A stretch of DNA of 64,000 nucleotides from NCBI RefSeq assembly GCF_014356525.2, contig NC_052506.1, positions 19,805,916 to 19,869,915 on the forward strand, in the 5' to 3' direction. A program made the translations under genes and the position numbers. How positions within the stretch are numbered: the stretch's first letter is position 1; each line of letters opens with the position of its first letter. Positions 34,985-48,200 of the stretch are shown here, piece by piece. The notes under the pieces are model-generated. The model saw nothing but the letters and a program-made list of their open reading frames with translations. It ran no database searches and was not told the origin of the DNA. The stretch is from Nilaparvata lugens (lineage: Eukaryota; Arthropoda; Insecta; Hemiptera; Delphacidae).

Positions 34985-35075
34985 AAAAAAATCTGGTCGA
35001 AACGAGATTCGAATCTGGTTTCCACAGTGCGAGATTCAACGCTCCAGATCTCTACACTACCGTGAGTTGTTGATA
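34985..35075 (-). repeat. tRNA-like sequence (SINE head or tRNA relic)
   Basis: On the minus strand it reads GTAGTGTAGAGATCTGGAGC, then TTGAATCTCGCACTGTGGAA and a B-box-like GATTCGAATCTC. The A-box and B-box order and spacing fit an RNA polymerase III promoter, but the acceptor stem does not pair, so it is not a working tRNA gene. A run of eight T follows on that strand. Confidence 0.45.
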
Positions 35076-35159
35076 ATAAAGACGAAAAAGTAGGAACATG
35101 GATTGCTGTATCTTCTAGATACAAAATAGTAATTTCAAGATGTAGGTTGGTCTGCGGTC

Positions 35160-35345
35160 TTTTAAATTACAAAAAGAAACGGAGGTCTTTTCAAAAATCG
35201 TTACACATACGTTTCTGCGCCTTGTTTCAAAGAACTTGCATACCAGATTTCATCCAAATCGGACAATTACTGCGACTGTAATTGCAGTACAAACAAGCAA
35301 ACAAACAAACAAACAGACAGATAAAAGCCCGTCGAGTCAAAACTT
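35160..35345 (+). repeat. LINE (RTE-like) 3'-end fragment
   Basis: The phrase CAGATTTCATCCAAATCGG, then a purine-poor spacer, then (CAAA)n at 35289-35317 and CAGACAGATAAAA, is the usual 3' end of RTE-type or related LINEs and their SINEs in insects. No coding part is attached. Confidence 0.5.
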
Positions 35346-37222
35346 AGACCTCAGCTTCGTTTCGGTAAAAATCTCATTTTGTACTCTCACCTAGGATCTA
35401 TTGGCTATGTATGAATGGATAACAGTATAAAATAGATAGATAGAAGTACATCAAAAGTCCAGTTGCAAGGTTGAAAGAAATCGATCGACTGACAGATTAC
35501 TCAAGTCGCCTTGATGTTATATTACCATGTAATTGAAATGCTCGATAACGACAATTGAACAACCATAATTCCAATCCTTAATCAAGGAAGTGAATGTTAA
35601 TTAACAGCTTACTGCATTATTGCATGATCGGCTAGATGTCCTAGGAAATATAATATTATATGGAAGAAGTAACCAGACATTTTGTAATTCTGTATATTCT
35701 GTATTGTCAACGTTTACAGATCATATAATGATGTATTCCCACACTTTTTTTCTTTGTATTCCACACGAAATGCAGTCATATTTAGATTTGCTGCATGTCA
35801 TGTGGAATGAATCAAGAAACTATCACCATCAATTTATTCACAATATAGACAACTTGTTGTCTCACATCAACATCAAAACTCTCCCATTCAATATCAATAA
35901 GCATACAATGAACTTTGAGCTGATTGTGTGTCAAACCCCATCGCATCCCAATAATTTGAATCACATTTCTGCACCAATAACCATTGTTTAATTGAATTCC
36001 AGAGTGACTAATACCTACTTGATGATAGCCTCGCATATTATTATAGACCTGATCGCATGAAACATCACATGTCATCTGAATTGAAAACGAATGAAGAGTG
36101 ATCTCATTTTTCATCAGTGTAGGTCAATGAGTAATTGGTCCATGATTGTCAATGAAGTGAATAAGTAGTAGATTGATAACCCCTCCGTTTAGCAGAGTCC
36201 GCTTTTAGCAGAGTCACTGGAATAAAACAAGCTAATCCCCTTTATCAAATTCTACAAGATATTTTTCGAATCTCACACACAATTACATGAATTGGAATCG
36301 TTAAATCTGAGCTGTAAGAGTGTTGCAAGATCAATCCCCAACATTTTCAGCATCCAATATTTGTTATCTCCCTCAGTGAGTGCGTTTTCAAAACAACCTT
36401 TTTTCTACGTTGCATAACTGCATTGGAATCCCTAGTTCAAAGCTGTGATAGCAGTCAAAAACATCATTTTTTTAAACCAATCAACCAACTTTTCCGTCTC
36501 GTTCCTATCGATTCTTCACAGATACTACTGCATGCAACCTCGATAGTTGCATCAGGATTGCGCAGATAAAACTGCTATCGCTATAGTATTCAACCAATCT
36601 CGCTCGATCCGCTGCACAATCGGAGGACAGATTCATTTGAAAATCATTGGTCCGGAAACAAGTCGAATAAAGGCGAGTGAAGGCATTTAACCAGCAGGAA
36701 CAAACGCTTCTGACAAAGTGCAACGATAACAAAGCGCCAGCCCACTTCAACTCAATAGTTGAGAGAAGACTGGCATGTCACGATAAGAACAGACCACCTC
36801 CCCAACAACCTCCTCCTCCTCCTAACAGCACATTGATAAAGCAATCGAACAAAGCTGGGTACTTACCAGTGATGTTGTCTTGTGAGTGATTTATCACAAC
36901 GCGCTTTTCAAAACGCCAGGAAACAACTTTCAACTTTTCAACGTCACGACTACCGATGGAGCGCATTCTGTCGAGCAGCCACTGCTGCGCATGTGCACTC
37001 GTGTGATCTAGATTGAACAAGAAAAGTGTGACATGTCCCACGAGTTGAAGGAGACCCAATTTTGCGACATTAGGCATACATTTTGAAGGATGGTTTGAAA
37101 GACTGAGGACAATCTGATTAGAATTATTAATTTTATTGAATTTTTCCAATTATTATTAAGAGAACAATTATTATTGTACTTTGCTTTGCATTGTTCCAAA
37201 ATTACCTCCCATTCAAAAGTTA
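35346..37222. other. Intronic DNA, nothing recognised
   Basis: The longest open frame (35620-35991, 123 codons) has no recognisable domain. A CCTCCTCCTCC run lies at 36808-36820. No gene supported. Confidence 0.4.
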
Positions 37223-38076
37223 TCTATATATAGAAATGAATGTCTATTTGTGTGTTTGTTAGTTTCTTTGTTAGTTTGTTTGTTCCCTATAGACTCGAAA
37301 ACTACTTGACAGAAGGGCATGAAACTTTGGGAATATGTTGTGTGAATATTGGGGATGGTTTCTGACCAGAAATTCCAATAGGGGGGCTAATAATAATTAT
37401 TTATTAATCCATTTTACAGACCCATGTTTTCGAAATTTTCGGCCGAGCTGCTACCTATAATTTAGCATCTAAAGTTACCATCTGTATAATAAACACGTCA
37501 CCCTGTGATAAATTGTTTACTGTTATTGAAACGGTAGTTTGGAGTTGAAGTTAGTGTATTTGATTGGTGCCAGTTGTAGATAATCGTTCCTTAGAAGATC
37601 TATACGAATAAAATTATCACTTCCCTATCATTGAGAAACTGGAAAATGTTGGAAAAAAAATTCTTCTCATGAAAGACAGTTGTTCATATTGCATTTATTA
37701 ATTACTGAAGAATGGCAGACTAGTTTACATTTTTTTTAAATTCAGCTTAGCTTATATTCATCCTAAAATGGGAGATGGAAAGGATATTGAATTCTGTGTA
37801 ATTCATCGTACATCGCATATTTTCTGGACCATCTATTGACAATCAACAACTATGAACCTATTTATTTTTTTTTTTTAATTCAACACTTAACTGATAGATA
37901 TCCAATTGATTGAGAAGAATATGTTTTCGGAATAATAACTGCTGCATGACTAAGCACATGGGAAGTCCGTATTGAGGTGTAAATGAAAATATTATTTGTC
38001 AGATAAATTTCATGATTCAAGTGTGACATGTGATACATTGACTTTTTGGCGGTACGAAGTTCGCCGGGTGAGCTAG
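37223..38076 (+). mobile_element. Non-autonomous Helitron-like element, about 0.85 kb
   Basis: Begins TCTATATATAGAAATGAATG after an A (37222) and ends GGGTGAGCTAG before a T (38077), fitting the Helitron rules of 5'-TC, 3'-CTRR and insertion between A and T. A short hairpin, GGCG(GTACGAAGTT)CGCC at 38048-38065, stands 11 bp before the 3' end, as expected for the rolling-circle terminator. The CGAAGTTCGCCGGGT.AGCTAG end is common in arthropod genomes. No Rep/helicase ORF is present. Confidence 0.72.
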
Positions 38077-38242
38077 TAGCCTACATTTATATTACGTATT
38101 AAGAGTTCATTATCTCCTCCATGGAAATCTTCAAAAATGTATGATCACGATTCAATGTTAAATCTCTTACTAAATAATAGAGTATATCGATTGGTTGTTC
38201 AACCACCTATTGTATTCCAGTTGGGTGAACAATAAAAAATAT

Positions 38243-38484
38243 TATTAATTATCATTAAACAAAAATCTCAATTAATCGAATGCTGTAAATCACCCAGAAG
38301 ACTTCTGCTACTGCAAATATTGACTACAGGGTAAACAGCTAAATGAAAATATAATTTTTGTATAATAGTGCTCATCGAATTTCCATCTCGTTATTTACCC
38401 TGTTGTCAATATTTTCAGAAGTCTTCGGGGTGATTTGCAGCATTTGATTGGGACTTTTGTTTAATAAAAATCATTAATTAATTA
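38243..38484. mobile_element. Hairpin MITE with about 90-bp inverted arms
   Basis: The left arm (ATTAAACAAAAATC.CAAT, AATGCTGTAAATCACCC, AGAAGACTTCTG, AATATTGACTACAGGGTAAA) pairs with the right arm TTTACCCTGTTGTCAATATT then CAGAAGTCTTCGGGGTGATT and TGCAGCATTTGATTGGGAC. The left arm has a small insertion (CTACTGC). The central loop is about 55 bp. The target duplication is not clear in the AT-rich flank. Confidence 0.75.
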
Positions 38485-41400
38485 GCATTTGAACAAATGC
38501 AACTTTCAATTTATCTCCATCTGTAAAAAATAATTAATTCAATTGTATTCAGTTTTTATTCATTATTAGAACATCAATCAATAGAAGCAATTTTCAGCAA
38601 ATTGGGCTCAGATTAATGAGAAATTTTCTTTTTTTTATTTAATAAATTAATTTTATTGAATTGTTTTGACGTGACAACATCTTATAAATTGGTTTGCCGG
38701 GTGACACTTCAAGAAACTGTGTTACGTTCCCACGTTATGCGCTCACAATGAGAGCGAGTGAGAGCGTTCGTTTTGGTTCACGGTCGTCTGGAAAGAGCAC
38801 GAATAGGAGCAGTGGCGAGCAACGCAGCAGCAACCCGAAGGCATTCACCTGGAGAGAGAGTGAAACGGAGCAATCTCCTGCGACTGCGCCACAACTTAGT
38901 GAATAGGCTATGTGAATAAGTATTTAAGTGAATAGGTATAAGTGTAAGTATAATAGGTATAAGTGAATAGGTTATGTTGTAGTAATCACAATGTTGTGGT
39001 AGTTTTCAATCACAAAAGTAGTATAAATCGTTTCTCAGCCAATAATAATTTGTTTAACTTAAAAAATGAGCGCGACTTGCTATGTAAAAAATTGAATCGA
39101 GCACAGTTAGCCCGCCAAAGAGCGAGAGAGACAGAGTGATTTTGTTGAGGATGTGTGAAGGTAAAAATAAAATTTTGTTAATATGAATTTCAGTGCAAGA
39201 TTCTTTGTATAAATTAATGTTTTAAATATAATTCTTTGTATAAATAGATGTTTTAAATTGTTACTATTATTTCATCCTTCTTCCTACTATAGTAATGAAT
39301 ATTCACATTAAAATTATTTTACCACTCAAAGTCGTTGTCACGTGAAACTTTCGCCCGTATACCAACTATACAGGCAACTATGCAATTTTTTTCTTAGTAC
39401 TTCTTTCCTAATCTGTTTTAATGAAATTTTTGTTCTACTGTTGTTCACCTCTCAACTGAGTTCAGCATGCTTGAAGTTTCACATCTTCATACTGAAGCAT
39501 CATCACTAATATAAATTCAATGATCAATACACCAACCCGTGGTTTTGCATTACATTTTTTGAAACAAACTCTGTCAACAATAATATTATTGCACTATAAT
39601 AGCTCCACTTCTCCACATTAACGTATTTTTCGTGACAATATCATAATACGTATACAAATAAGAAGATTAATTACATTATTATTTACAAGAGTACAACCTA
39701 TGTTGAAATTAGGCTAAGGTGTTCATTACCTAGCTCATTCGATTGAGAAAACTACGTTTGCAGTGAACGCTTGAATGGAAAAATTTCCAGTTCCAATACA
39801 GCCAAATTTATATTTATTCATCTCCATGTTTTTAATCATTGCTTCCGCGTATTCTGTATCTTTTGAAATTGCATTGCTAATAGACTTCCAATGACAAATT
39901 ACTATTTTGAAGTGTGAGTGGCGAGTTCTACAATGGCTGAGATGAATGCTAAAGCACTTCTAAAAATTAATTTATTCAGTGGAATCAGTATCTGTGTTGA
40001 ATATGTTGAATAGAAGGTTGCACGGTATAATGTAGTCTGCTTCCGTCTCATTTTATTTCATTGCAATCATTTACATTTCAATGCATCTGTTACTGTTCCA
40101 ACAGACAGATGCTGCTTAATTTGTGTTGAGAAAGGCGAGTATCTTCCATTGTGCAGGAGGTAATCTCACTGTTGAACCCGGCAATTTATACAGAACAAAC
40201 TTCCCTTATCCAGCGTAAAGCAGCAACCTTCCTTCACTAAGATTGGTTGACAGGTTCTCCAGGAGTAAGCCAATATAACCAAGTTGGCGTGCTGTGAGAC
40301 AGTCTGTTAATTTAGAAAAACAATGGCAAGGAGAGGAAACCGGACAAAATTTATGTGAACGCATCTTGACACCTCCAACTGAAATTGCAGGGCAAGCAAA
40401 CTCATCTAAGGACTCATTTCGAGTCACTTTTGAAATATATCTTCCCAGTTCCCTGTCCTTAGTTGTAGTTTCTCCATTATATCGTTCAACAAACAAAATA
40501 GTAGCAGTGGATTCTGAATGGAATATTGCAAACTCCATGAAATGAATTCATTCTGCAAATGAATAAGTAATGAATACAACCAGAGGTTTCATCAATATAT
40601 TCATGGATATCAATATACTTCAGTATAATGATATCAATATAATTCTTGGAATTGATATTCATCATCGAAATTGCAAATATTGTATGATAAATGACATCGT
40701 AAATGAGTTACATGAATCATTTACCTTTGGGAAAAATACTGTGATAAAATATCAATTTCAAGCTCAAATTATTTTTACACTTATAATATTGTGCTCCAAA
40801 ATCACTGATTGGAATGTAATGAGAATGATTTATCATGAATCTTGGAATCATGAAATATAGGAATCATCTTTCGAAATTTGTGCCTCCTCCAAACTTTCTT
40901 ATTTTTTTCACTGCTATATCCCCCCTGTTTTCTACTGTTGTGGGATGACAATGGGAAGCAATGTGATCTCTCTAGAGAATGTCAGTAAACATCTGAGATT
41001 TTCCGAGCGTGGAAACTTTTCAGATATGTATGAGTCGATGGATTCTCAGCTAACCAGAAAAGCTTGTGGCTGCTCTCGAATATATAAATAATAATGATTC
41101 CAGTATCTCATGTCTCCAGGAAAGAAAGTAGCGAGATAAAATTTTTACCTTATCATGATTTGATACCAGAAAATCAATATTATTTCCCACATAGCTCAGT
41201 CATGAATTACCAGATAAAACATATAGAATTATCCTATTTTTAGAGGCAATTCCTGAATGAATAGGATGTACCTATCATAATAATTCCCCAGTGTTCTCTT
41301 TTATGCATGAAGTACTTTTTTGAACAACAATTCAATTGTAATATAATGAATCATCTTGCAATGCTATATTATACAGTACGACTATTCTGGAACAATGAGG

Positions 41401-41611
41401 CATTACTGATGATTTACAAGATCTTTTAACACACAAAGTGTACTAATCACATAGAATTCACTTTCAGCTACTGCGTAAGGCAGCTGGAAAGTATTTATTT
41501 GAATTCGAATCGACAAGGAAGTAATATCAATGATTTGATCTATGAATGAGATCTGAAAGGTGACAGAAACAGTATCTCTACAAATTTAGAACTCTTATTG
41601 TACAGGTTAAG
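38485..41611. other. Intronic DNA, nothing recognised
   Basis: A GC-richer island at about 38695-38890 carries a 70-codon Arg/Ser-rich frame without family resemblance. An antisense 110-codon frame at 40206-40538 likewise has no recognisable motif. I would not call either a gene. Confidence 0.4.
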
Positions 41612-41794
41612 GTGCGTACAGATTGACGCGCCGCGAACACGCGAATTTCACTTTTCTGATTGTATATATATATCTCTCTCTCTTCGATTATATCTGTATT
41701 TACACAGAAACGGTAAGATACAGATATTAAATGCTTGGCATCAGCTAATTAAAAGTGAATTGCTCGTGTTCGCGGCGCGTAAATCTGTACGCAT
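41612..41794. mobile_element. Hairpin MITE with GC-rich 44-bp inverted ends
   Basis: The left end GTGCGTACAGATTGACGCGC then CGCGAACACG.G pairs with the right end, which ends CGTGTTCGCGGCGCGTAAAT then CTGTACGCAT. The arms are about 90% matched. The GCGCCGCGAACACG core contrasts strongly with the AT-rich surroundings. The centre includes a TATATATATCTCTCTCTC run. TTAA occurs close outside both ends but not directly adjacent on the right, so the target site is unresolved. Confidence 0.78.
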
Positions 41795-43571
41795 ATTTGA
41801 AGTTAATTGTACAAGTTTACACATCACAGATTGAAAACATCTAGTCATAGAATGAAACAATCTATGATAGTTCTTCCTGCATCTAGTATTATAGTATTCT
41901 CTGGCAAAACTTTTATTTTAATAGGCATTTTTAATTATCTCTCCAAACATGCTATTCTGAGTCATCTGATGAGAATATCACGCCTTTAAGATCTTGTAAT
42001 AGCTTCTTTTTCCATGGTAAACCCGCAACTTCCTGTTTCGGTCTTGAAGTCTCTCCTCAAAAAACTTTGTTTTCATTTTTTGAAAAAAAAAAATCCTGGG
42101 TATGTCTACATCTTGCAATCAATCAAATCTATTTTGAGAATTCTCCGCAGGATATCCTCACAAATGGCATCCTTTTCAAATCATGCTTTCTCCACTCATC
42201 GTTTTATCTCTGGATAACATCATTGAATTTTGTTTTCCAATTTTCTCATGTTATGTAATTATTATTTAGCCTTTACAAGTTTTACAAGTCTTTACAAATG
42301 CATGGTATATTATGAAGAATCATACAATGAAAAAATAGAACATCATGACAGTTTTTATAAAAATAATGACCTGATAATTACATTGTAATAGAGATTAAGA
42401 ATTTATTCGAAAGAGCTGGTGATACTGTGATACATCGCATTGATATTTTCCCAACTCGCGAGATCAGTAACAAGATTTTCACTTCATCACTTTCATCGCA
42501 GAATCCTCTTTTTTCAAGAGGTGGAAGGATATCCTAGATGCAACGAGCTCCAGTAACTGTAGTGCAACAAGATAAGGAGTGCAAACTGTTTGGCAATATC
42601 AACTCTCTCCTTGAAGAAGCCTCAATTTCGAACTTGTAACGATGTGATACGGACGAGAGTGTAGCCAACTACCACTTGACCTTTTTTGTTTGCTCTGATC
42701 AGTAACAAGACCTTCGTGAGTTCACTGAGAAAATCTCTCTAATACAGGAATGGCAGGGTGCGGCGCTGTAACTGAGTTAGGAGTCACTTACTGAATGATA
42801 ACCTGAATGTTTAATGTATCTTGAACCGAAACAGACAGACATTCGCTTCCAAGTTTTGTGCTTGGCATGAATTACAGGAAACAGGAGCTGCAGTACAAAT
42901 TGAATTTATTCCTTGGATGAGGATGAACGTCAATTATTATAATCAACAGGAAATAATGAGTAGTGGCTGTAGACACTTCACTGCCCAATCAGAAATGACT
43001 ATTTTTATAGTAAATTCCAGTATCGAGATCAAGTATCTGGGTTAATCCAATATCACTTACAAATTGAATTCTAGTTGTTTTGCTTCTTTTAACACAGGTT
43101 TACAAATTGGGAGGTCATTAAACGCAAGGAAATTTGTTTAAACAGAAGAAACAAATTCCGTGGCCGAGCTCAAGGGCTGAAAACTGACGATTAAAGTAGT
43201 ATGTTCATTCAGAACTTTGTCATTCTTTCTCTATGACATCAATACTTCCTATTCAAACAATGTTGACAATGAATCTGACAATAAATAAGAAATGAACTTC
43301 TAGGATCAATTTCGAATAAACGGGCTGAAAAAATCTATTTATCAAACACAGTCAGGAGACGATGAGATTTCTTAGAAAAATCATGAATTGAGAAGTCATT
43401 GATGTTGGGAATGTAAGTTTCAACACTGGAAGATTCCAGGATATCCACTATTCTATGTAATAGGCGAATTCAACATAGAATGACCAATAATTCAGAGTTT
43501 TACAAAAAAGTGGATAGCCCAAGATAGCACAACGCACAAGAGGAGAGAGGATCTTTTTCACTCATGACAAT
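41795..43571. other. Intronic DNA, nothing recognised
   Basis: Short overlapping open frames only. No family resemblance and no clear repeat. Confidence 0.4.
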
Positions 43572-43983
43572 ATTAATATCGGGGCACTGAGCTTCGCTCG
43601 ATATTTTTATTTATTGATAAACAGAACCCAATTCTCTTAAATGATCGTGTTTATATTTTACAGCTGGCTATTTCAGCTTATGAATTTCGGGGATGCGATA
43701 TTTTGATTTTCCACAGAATCACTCGCTCACTTTTTACCATCCACAGACGTCGAAAGTTTCAGCTGTTTCAGCCAAGGATGAATTATCCTTCTAATGTCGT
43801 TCAGCGAGTTTTCCCAAGGATGAGACCTAGTGCAAACGAATTTTTATATCATAAACCTACTAGGCCTATGTTCCAAATTCAGTGAGAATCGATAGAGCCG
43901 TTTTCGAGATCCATTGAACATAAATAACCAGATATAAAAATAACCAGATATACAGAAATCGCTTAATATAATAGGATATTGTT
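43572..43983 (+). repeat. Interspersed family A, most complete copy
   Basis: About 410 bp, from TAATATCGGGGCACTGAGCT through TTATTGATAAACAGAACC, ATGATCGTGTTTATATTTTA, CAGCTGTTTCAGCCAAGGAT, GATAGAGCCGTTTTCGAGAT and AACCAGATATACAGAAATCG to CTTAATATAATAGGATA. It has both ends of the family and serves as the reference for the fragments at 0.9 and 18.3-21.3 kb. No ORF with recognisable domains; the non-coding length suits a SINE or a LINE 3' end. Confidence 0.7.
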
Positions 43984-45108
43984 CACATCACTCTTTCCCA
44001 AATACTAATAATAATAATTCTTATTTTTATCAAGATGTATACAAAATAACAATAAACAATGATCTTGCTTGATCCAAGAAATACTTCTTTGATTTAAACT
44101 ATGATAATGCTTTCATAACATACAACAAGGAACTGCAAAATGAATGAAAAGTTTCCTCTATATACCCTCAACCATGTTACCCGTAACTTCATCAGCTGAA
44201 GAACTCCTATTCTCATTATTAGCTAGTAAAAGTTTAGTGCATTCAAAATCTCAGTACATCTTCCATCTTTCAAATTCCAGCTTTTGTACGAAATAATTCC
44301 GCACTGGAAATCAAGCTTCCAGATGAGTGTACTGCGTAAAGATTATTTTCGCTCGAATCTGTTCTCCTTTGAAGATTAATCTGGAACGATGAATTCGAGG
44401 CATCAAACAGAGCTTGGCATGGATGGGTGATGGCAAGAGGGAGGGGTGACCAAGACGAAGTGCCATTAAAACCGCTTCCAATCGCATTCAAAGGAACTGC
44501 CGGCGGTCATTTCAATTCTAGTAGTCAATAGCAGTCGAGACGGAAAAATTCCTTCATCACTTACAATAAATTAAATGGTAACTCACCATTGAAATGATGT
44601 CAGTTTCTCACATCTCACATGTACACTTAAGCATTGATTGGAGAAGATTTTCCACTGATTTATGGAAGTTCATCTTAGGATATTTTATTGCTTGCAGTGG
44701 AGTGAAGTGTGTGATTAAAGCCAAGTGGTCTGGGAAATCGCAATTCCAGTTTTCATCGTTGCGCATGGACGTTGGTTTAAATGACGAATCATCTTTATCG
44801 TTTATTCTTCTATTCTTTTATTGATTCAATAGTAAAGAAAAATTTTCTTTTAATAATTTTGTGTAAGATCGAAGCACAAAACTGTTATCTCATCTCAATA
44901 CTCAAGCACAAGTAAAAGCCTGTATTGATTTGTTTTGATTCCCTACGTCGATATGCCAAATCTACTTTATCTCTAAAATCTACTATTATTGTTGTCGAGT
45001 TTGAAATATGAACAGGTATATGCATTTTAAAAATTTCATTTTTCTACAGAATTACTGACCATTTAAATAGTATCGTTTTTCCTTTCTCCACAGTAATTAA
45101 TTTACTCC
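43984..45108. other. Intronic DNA, nothing recognised
   Basis: AT-rich sequence with no supported gene, repeat or site. Confidence 0.4.
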
Positions 45109-45240
45109 TCCGTATTTCGGAGAAGACGATAAACCGTCGGTCTCGTCTACCTAAAAATTAGTCGTCATCTCTTATGAACATCATCCCTCTCACTCATTAC
45201 CTACGCACAAGCCAAAGAGCTTATGTGGGCATCACCCTTT
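45109..45240 (+). mobile_element. SINE 3' portion (family S2)
   Basis: CGATAAACCGTCGGTCTCGT then CTACCTAAAAATTAGTCGTC resembles the core of the S1 SINE, and the end GAGCTTATGTGGGCATCACC CT matches the tails at 16.8, 50.2 and 62.3 kb. The tRNA-like head is missing, so the copy is 5'-truncated. Confidence 0.6.
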
Positions 45241-48200
45241 GTATTTTCATAATCAAATTTTGGCACTTATATATTGGTTGAACGTGATTCAAAAAGAGCA
45301 ACCCATCGCAGTCCAATTACTTTCAAATCGAATCGAATATTCGTAATAGAATTTTAGCCATGTCTCATATATTATGTTCGAGTACTTATATTAGAATCTT
45401 TCTATTGAAAAAAAAAGAATATTATCTGATACGACACTCTTCAGAAACTCTTGCAATACCAACTATCAGCAATACTCTTATTCATGCACCTTTGAATCTT
45501 TGCTAAATTTCTTTCAATTGGGATTGTAAATTTTTACCGGTAGAGTTGATTATCATTCCCGAATAAAAAATTTAAAAAAAAGTCAGAGTTAGAGCTTCCT
45601 TTCTGGATTCTCACCTTCTCAATTCTCTCCATCGTTAATAGGTCAAGTTTATCAATAATTCATAGCAGAACTTGGTGTCTTGATCTGGGACTAACGGGTG
45701 CGGTACATTATATGAGAAGTGCAGAACATAAACTCGTTTGTTATTTAGTATTTGGCCGGGGGCAGTAATGTTAGGCTGAATAGTTGAGGTTTCGCATGCA
45801 GCTTGCACTAAATGCCGCCTAATTGCTCCAACCCCTCCTTTGTGCTAATTAGTCGGACCTTCCTTGTTCCTTGTGTTAAACCGCCATTAGAACTACTAGT
45901 CCTTGTCCCATGCCTTCTTAGTCATGAGTCTCACCGCCTTGTTAAGTCTGAATACAAGCAACGATAAATGGGCGACAAACTTCAACCACCACACACTATT
46001 AATCATTAAACAAGTATTGTCACGAACCAGTATGCAGGATAGTATCAAACATCACCTGGAATTCGAAAATATGTCCCTGTATTACATCGTAGTATGGAGA
46101 ATCACCAAAGATCACCTTGGATATCAAAATCATCTTAAGGATCACAGAAGAGATAGAAGAATGGTGACAAAGATCACTTTCAATATAAAAATAATCATTT
46201 GTGTCACGAAGTAGTATGAAAAATTGTATTGAATATAGAAGGATACAAAATCGTAAAAGGGTATCAAAAACTATCAAATCTCATTCCCAAAATCTACAAT
46301 TTTTCTCGAGACGATCATAGTAGGAGGAGATGTTTGAAGAATCACAGAATCATGCCCAAAATTGACTTCCCTTTCCAATAATTTGATTGAAATGCTGTCT
46401 AATGACATGCACATCACCTAGCTACTACTGACATCTATCGGCAGACTTTGGAACTAAATCTTGATTACTGTTCACCGAAAAAGTGGAAGTTAAAAAGAGA
46501 GAGTAGATGAGGCTTCATGTATTCCGATCTGAACGAATGAAGATATGTTCATCAACAAGAACAGCTACTGCTTCCAACTAGTGGGTGAATTTGAAATTCA
46601 ACTTAATTTTTGTTCACTTTCCAGTTCAGTTCTTGGGTTACAGGTAATGGGAGAAGGCAATAATGAAGCTGAAGAATTACAATACTTGGAAAGAAAATAC
46701 TATGCAATAACGCAGGAAACGGTAGGGTTGTACGATCATAAATGCTCTGTGGGGAAAACTCCTGAGTGCTTTGAAGTCTCTCTGTCCAAGATATGAGCTG
46801 AAAATAGTAGTTTCAAGAAAAAACAGCAAACGTTGAAGATTGTAAATTTATGGAGAATTCACATTATCCATAGAAAATTATTATTATTATTATTGGCAGG
46901 CGGGAATTTCTGGAGACCCATTTTCAAATCTATAATAAGGAATGAGCAGCTCATCAAGTCAGTGGAGAAGAACTTCTGCTGAAGTCATTGATTTCCCTCT
47001 CTCAATTTTACGCGTCGCTTCACAAATCAGGAATCATTCAGTGATTTTCCAACATTCGTGATTTCCTCGTCATTGATACCTTGTTAAGAACTCAAGATTT
47101 GTGATTCATTCTCACAAATATCCGTCATTATAACTTTCTAATCTGTTTCATCAACTTGTAAAGTACGGTCTAAAAAATGCTGATCAGCCTCATTCTTAGG
47201 GATTTCTTCAGAACAAGTATTTTGAGAAATATTTCTATTCAAGAGGAGTGCAATTCAGGAGTTATCATTCATTATCCACAATAAATAACGAGAACAGCTG
47301 ATTCATCAACAGAAAAGATAAAAAATTATAATTACTCCAGTATTATGGAAGGAGTGACTTGAGTAGTGGTAGGATAAGTGGTTTAGTATAGATATTATCG
47401 CTCGCAAGCCTAGTCACAGCTTTTATTCCTTATCTGTTATAAAGCTAAAATTCTCCTCAATCTACTCTACCAGTCATATTCATCAATTTCAATCCTTTGT
47501 CAAGACAATCGTGCTGGTGACTTTTGAATTAGAAGCAATGAAACTTGAAAAATTGTCATTCCAATGAAATATCTCCACAACCCCCATCAGCGAACTGTCA
47601 GGATTACAATTCTTCTATATGAGGGCTTCACTTTTTTCAAAAAATGTTTTCCTTTATTCTTGATATATCCTGCCTAACATGATCACTCGGGAGGGAAGAT
47701 CCCCGTATTTTTTTCTATCATGGGTGGCACACTGCATCATACAGCATCTAACTTTGTTAAAATGGATGGCGATTATGAAACAGAATTTGTAGGCTATTGA
47801 ATGAATTACGAGTGTTTGAAATGAAAACTTCCATAGAATGATATTCTGATCTCTATAAAGAGTATATCAAATGGATGATATTTCTAATACTCCGAACATT
47901 TTCTAATCAATTGAAAAAGTACTCAGCAGAGTTATTGTTTTCGTGTTCCTTTTTTCCAGTCCATATGAACGACCAAATTTTAATTTAAAATCATTTTTCA
48001 CTCCAATACGACTAATATTCCAACTCTTTGAGAAAAAGTTGAATGATATTGCTCTGAACTCTTGAAAAGATTAGTCTTTTGTAAGAAGACTTTTTCTGTT
48101 GAAATATTAGAGGCCGCATTCTTTGGAGAAAAATAATCTTTGAATGGAGTTCAAAGTGAGAAAAATTTTAATTTCATCCAAGCCATGTCAATTACGGTAC

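Noticed and set aside
35620..35991. 123-codon plus-strand frame
   Set aside because: No motif, ordinary AT-rich composition and no splice or promoter support.
38694..38906. 70-codon Arg/Ser-rich frame
   Set aside because: Local GC-richer composition explains its openness; no motif.
40206..40538. 110-codon minus-strand frame
   Set aside because: Looked more protein-like than most, but no family resemblance and no supporting context.
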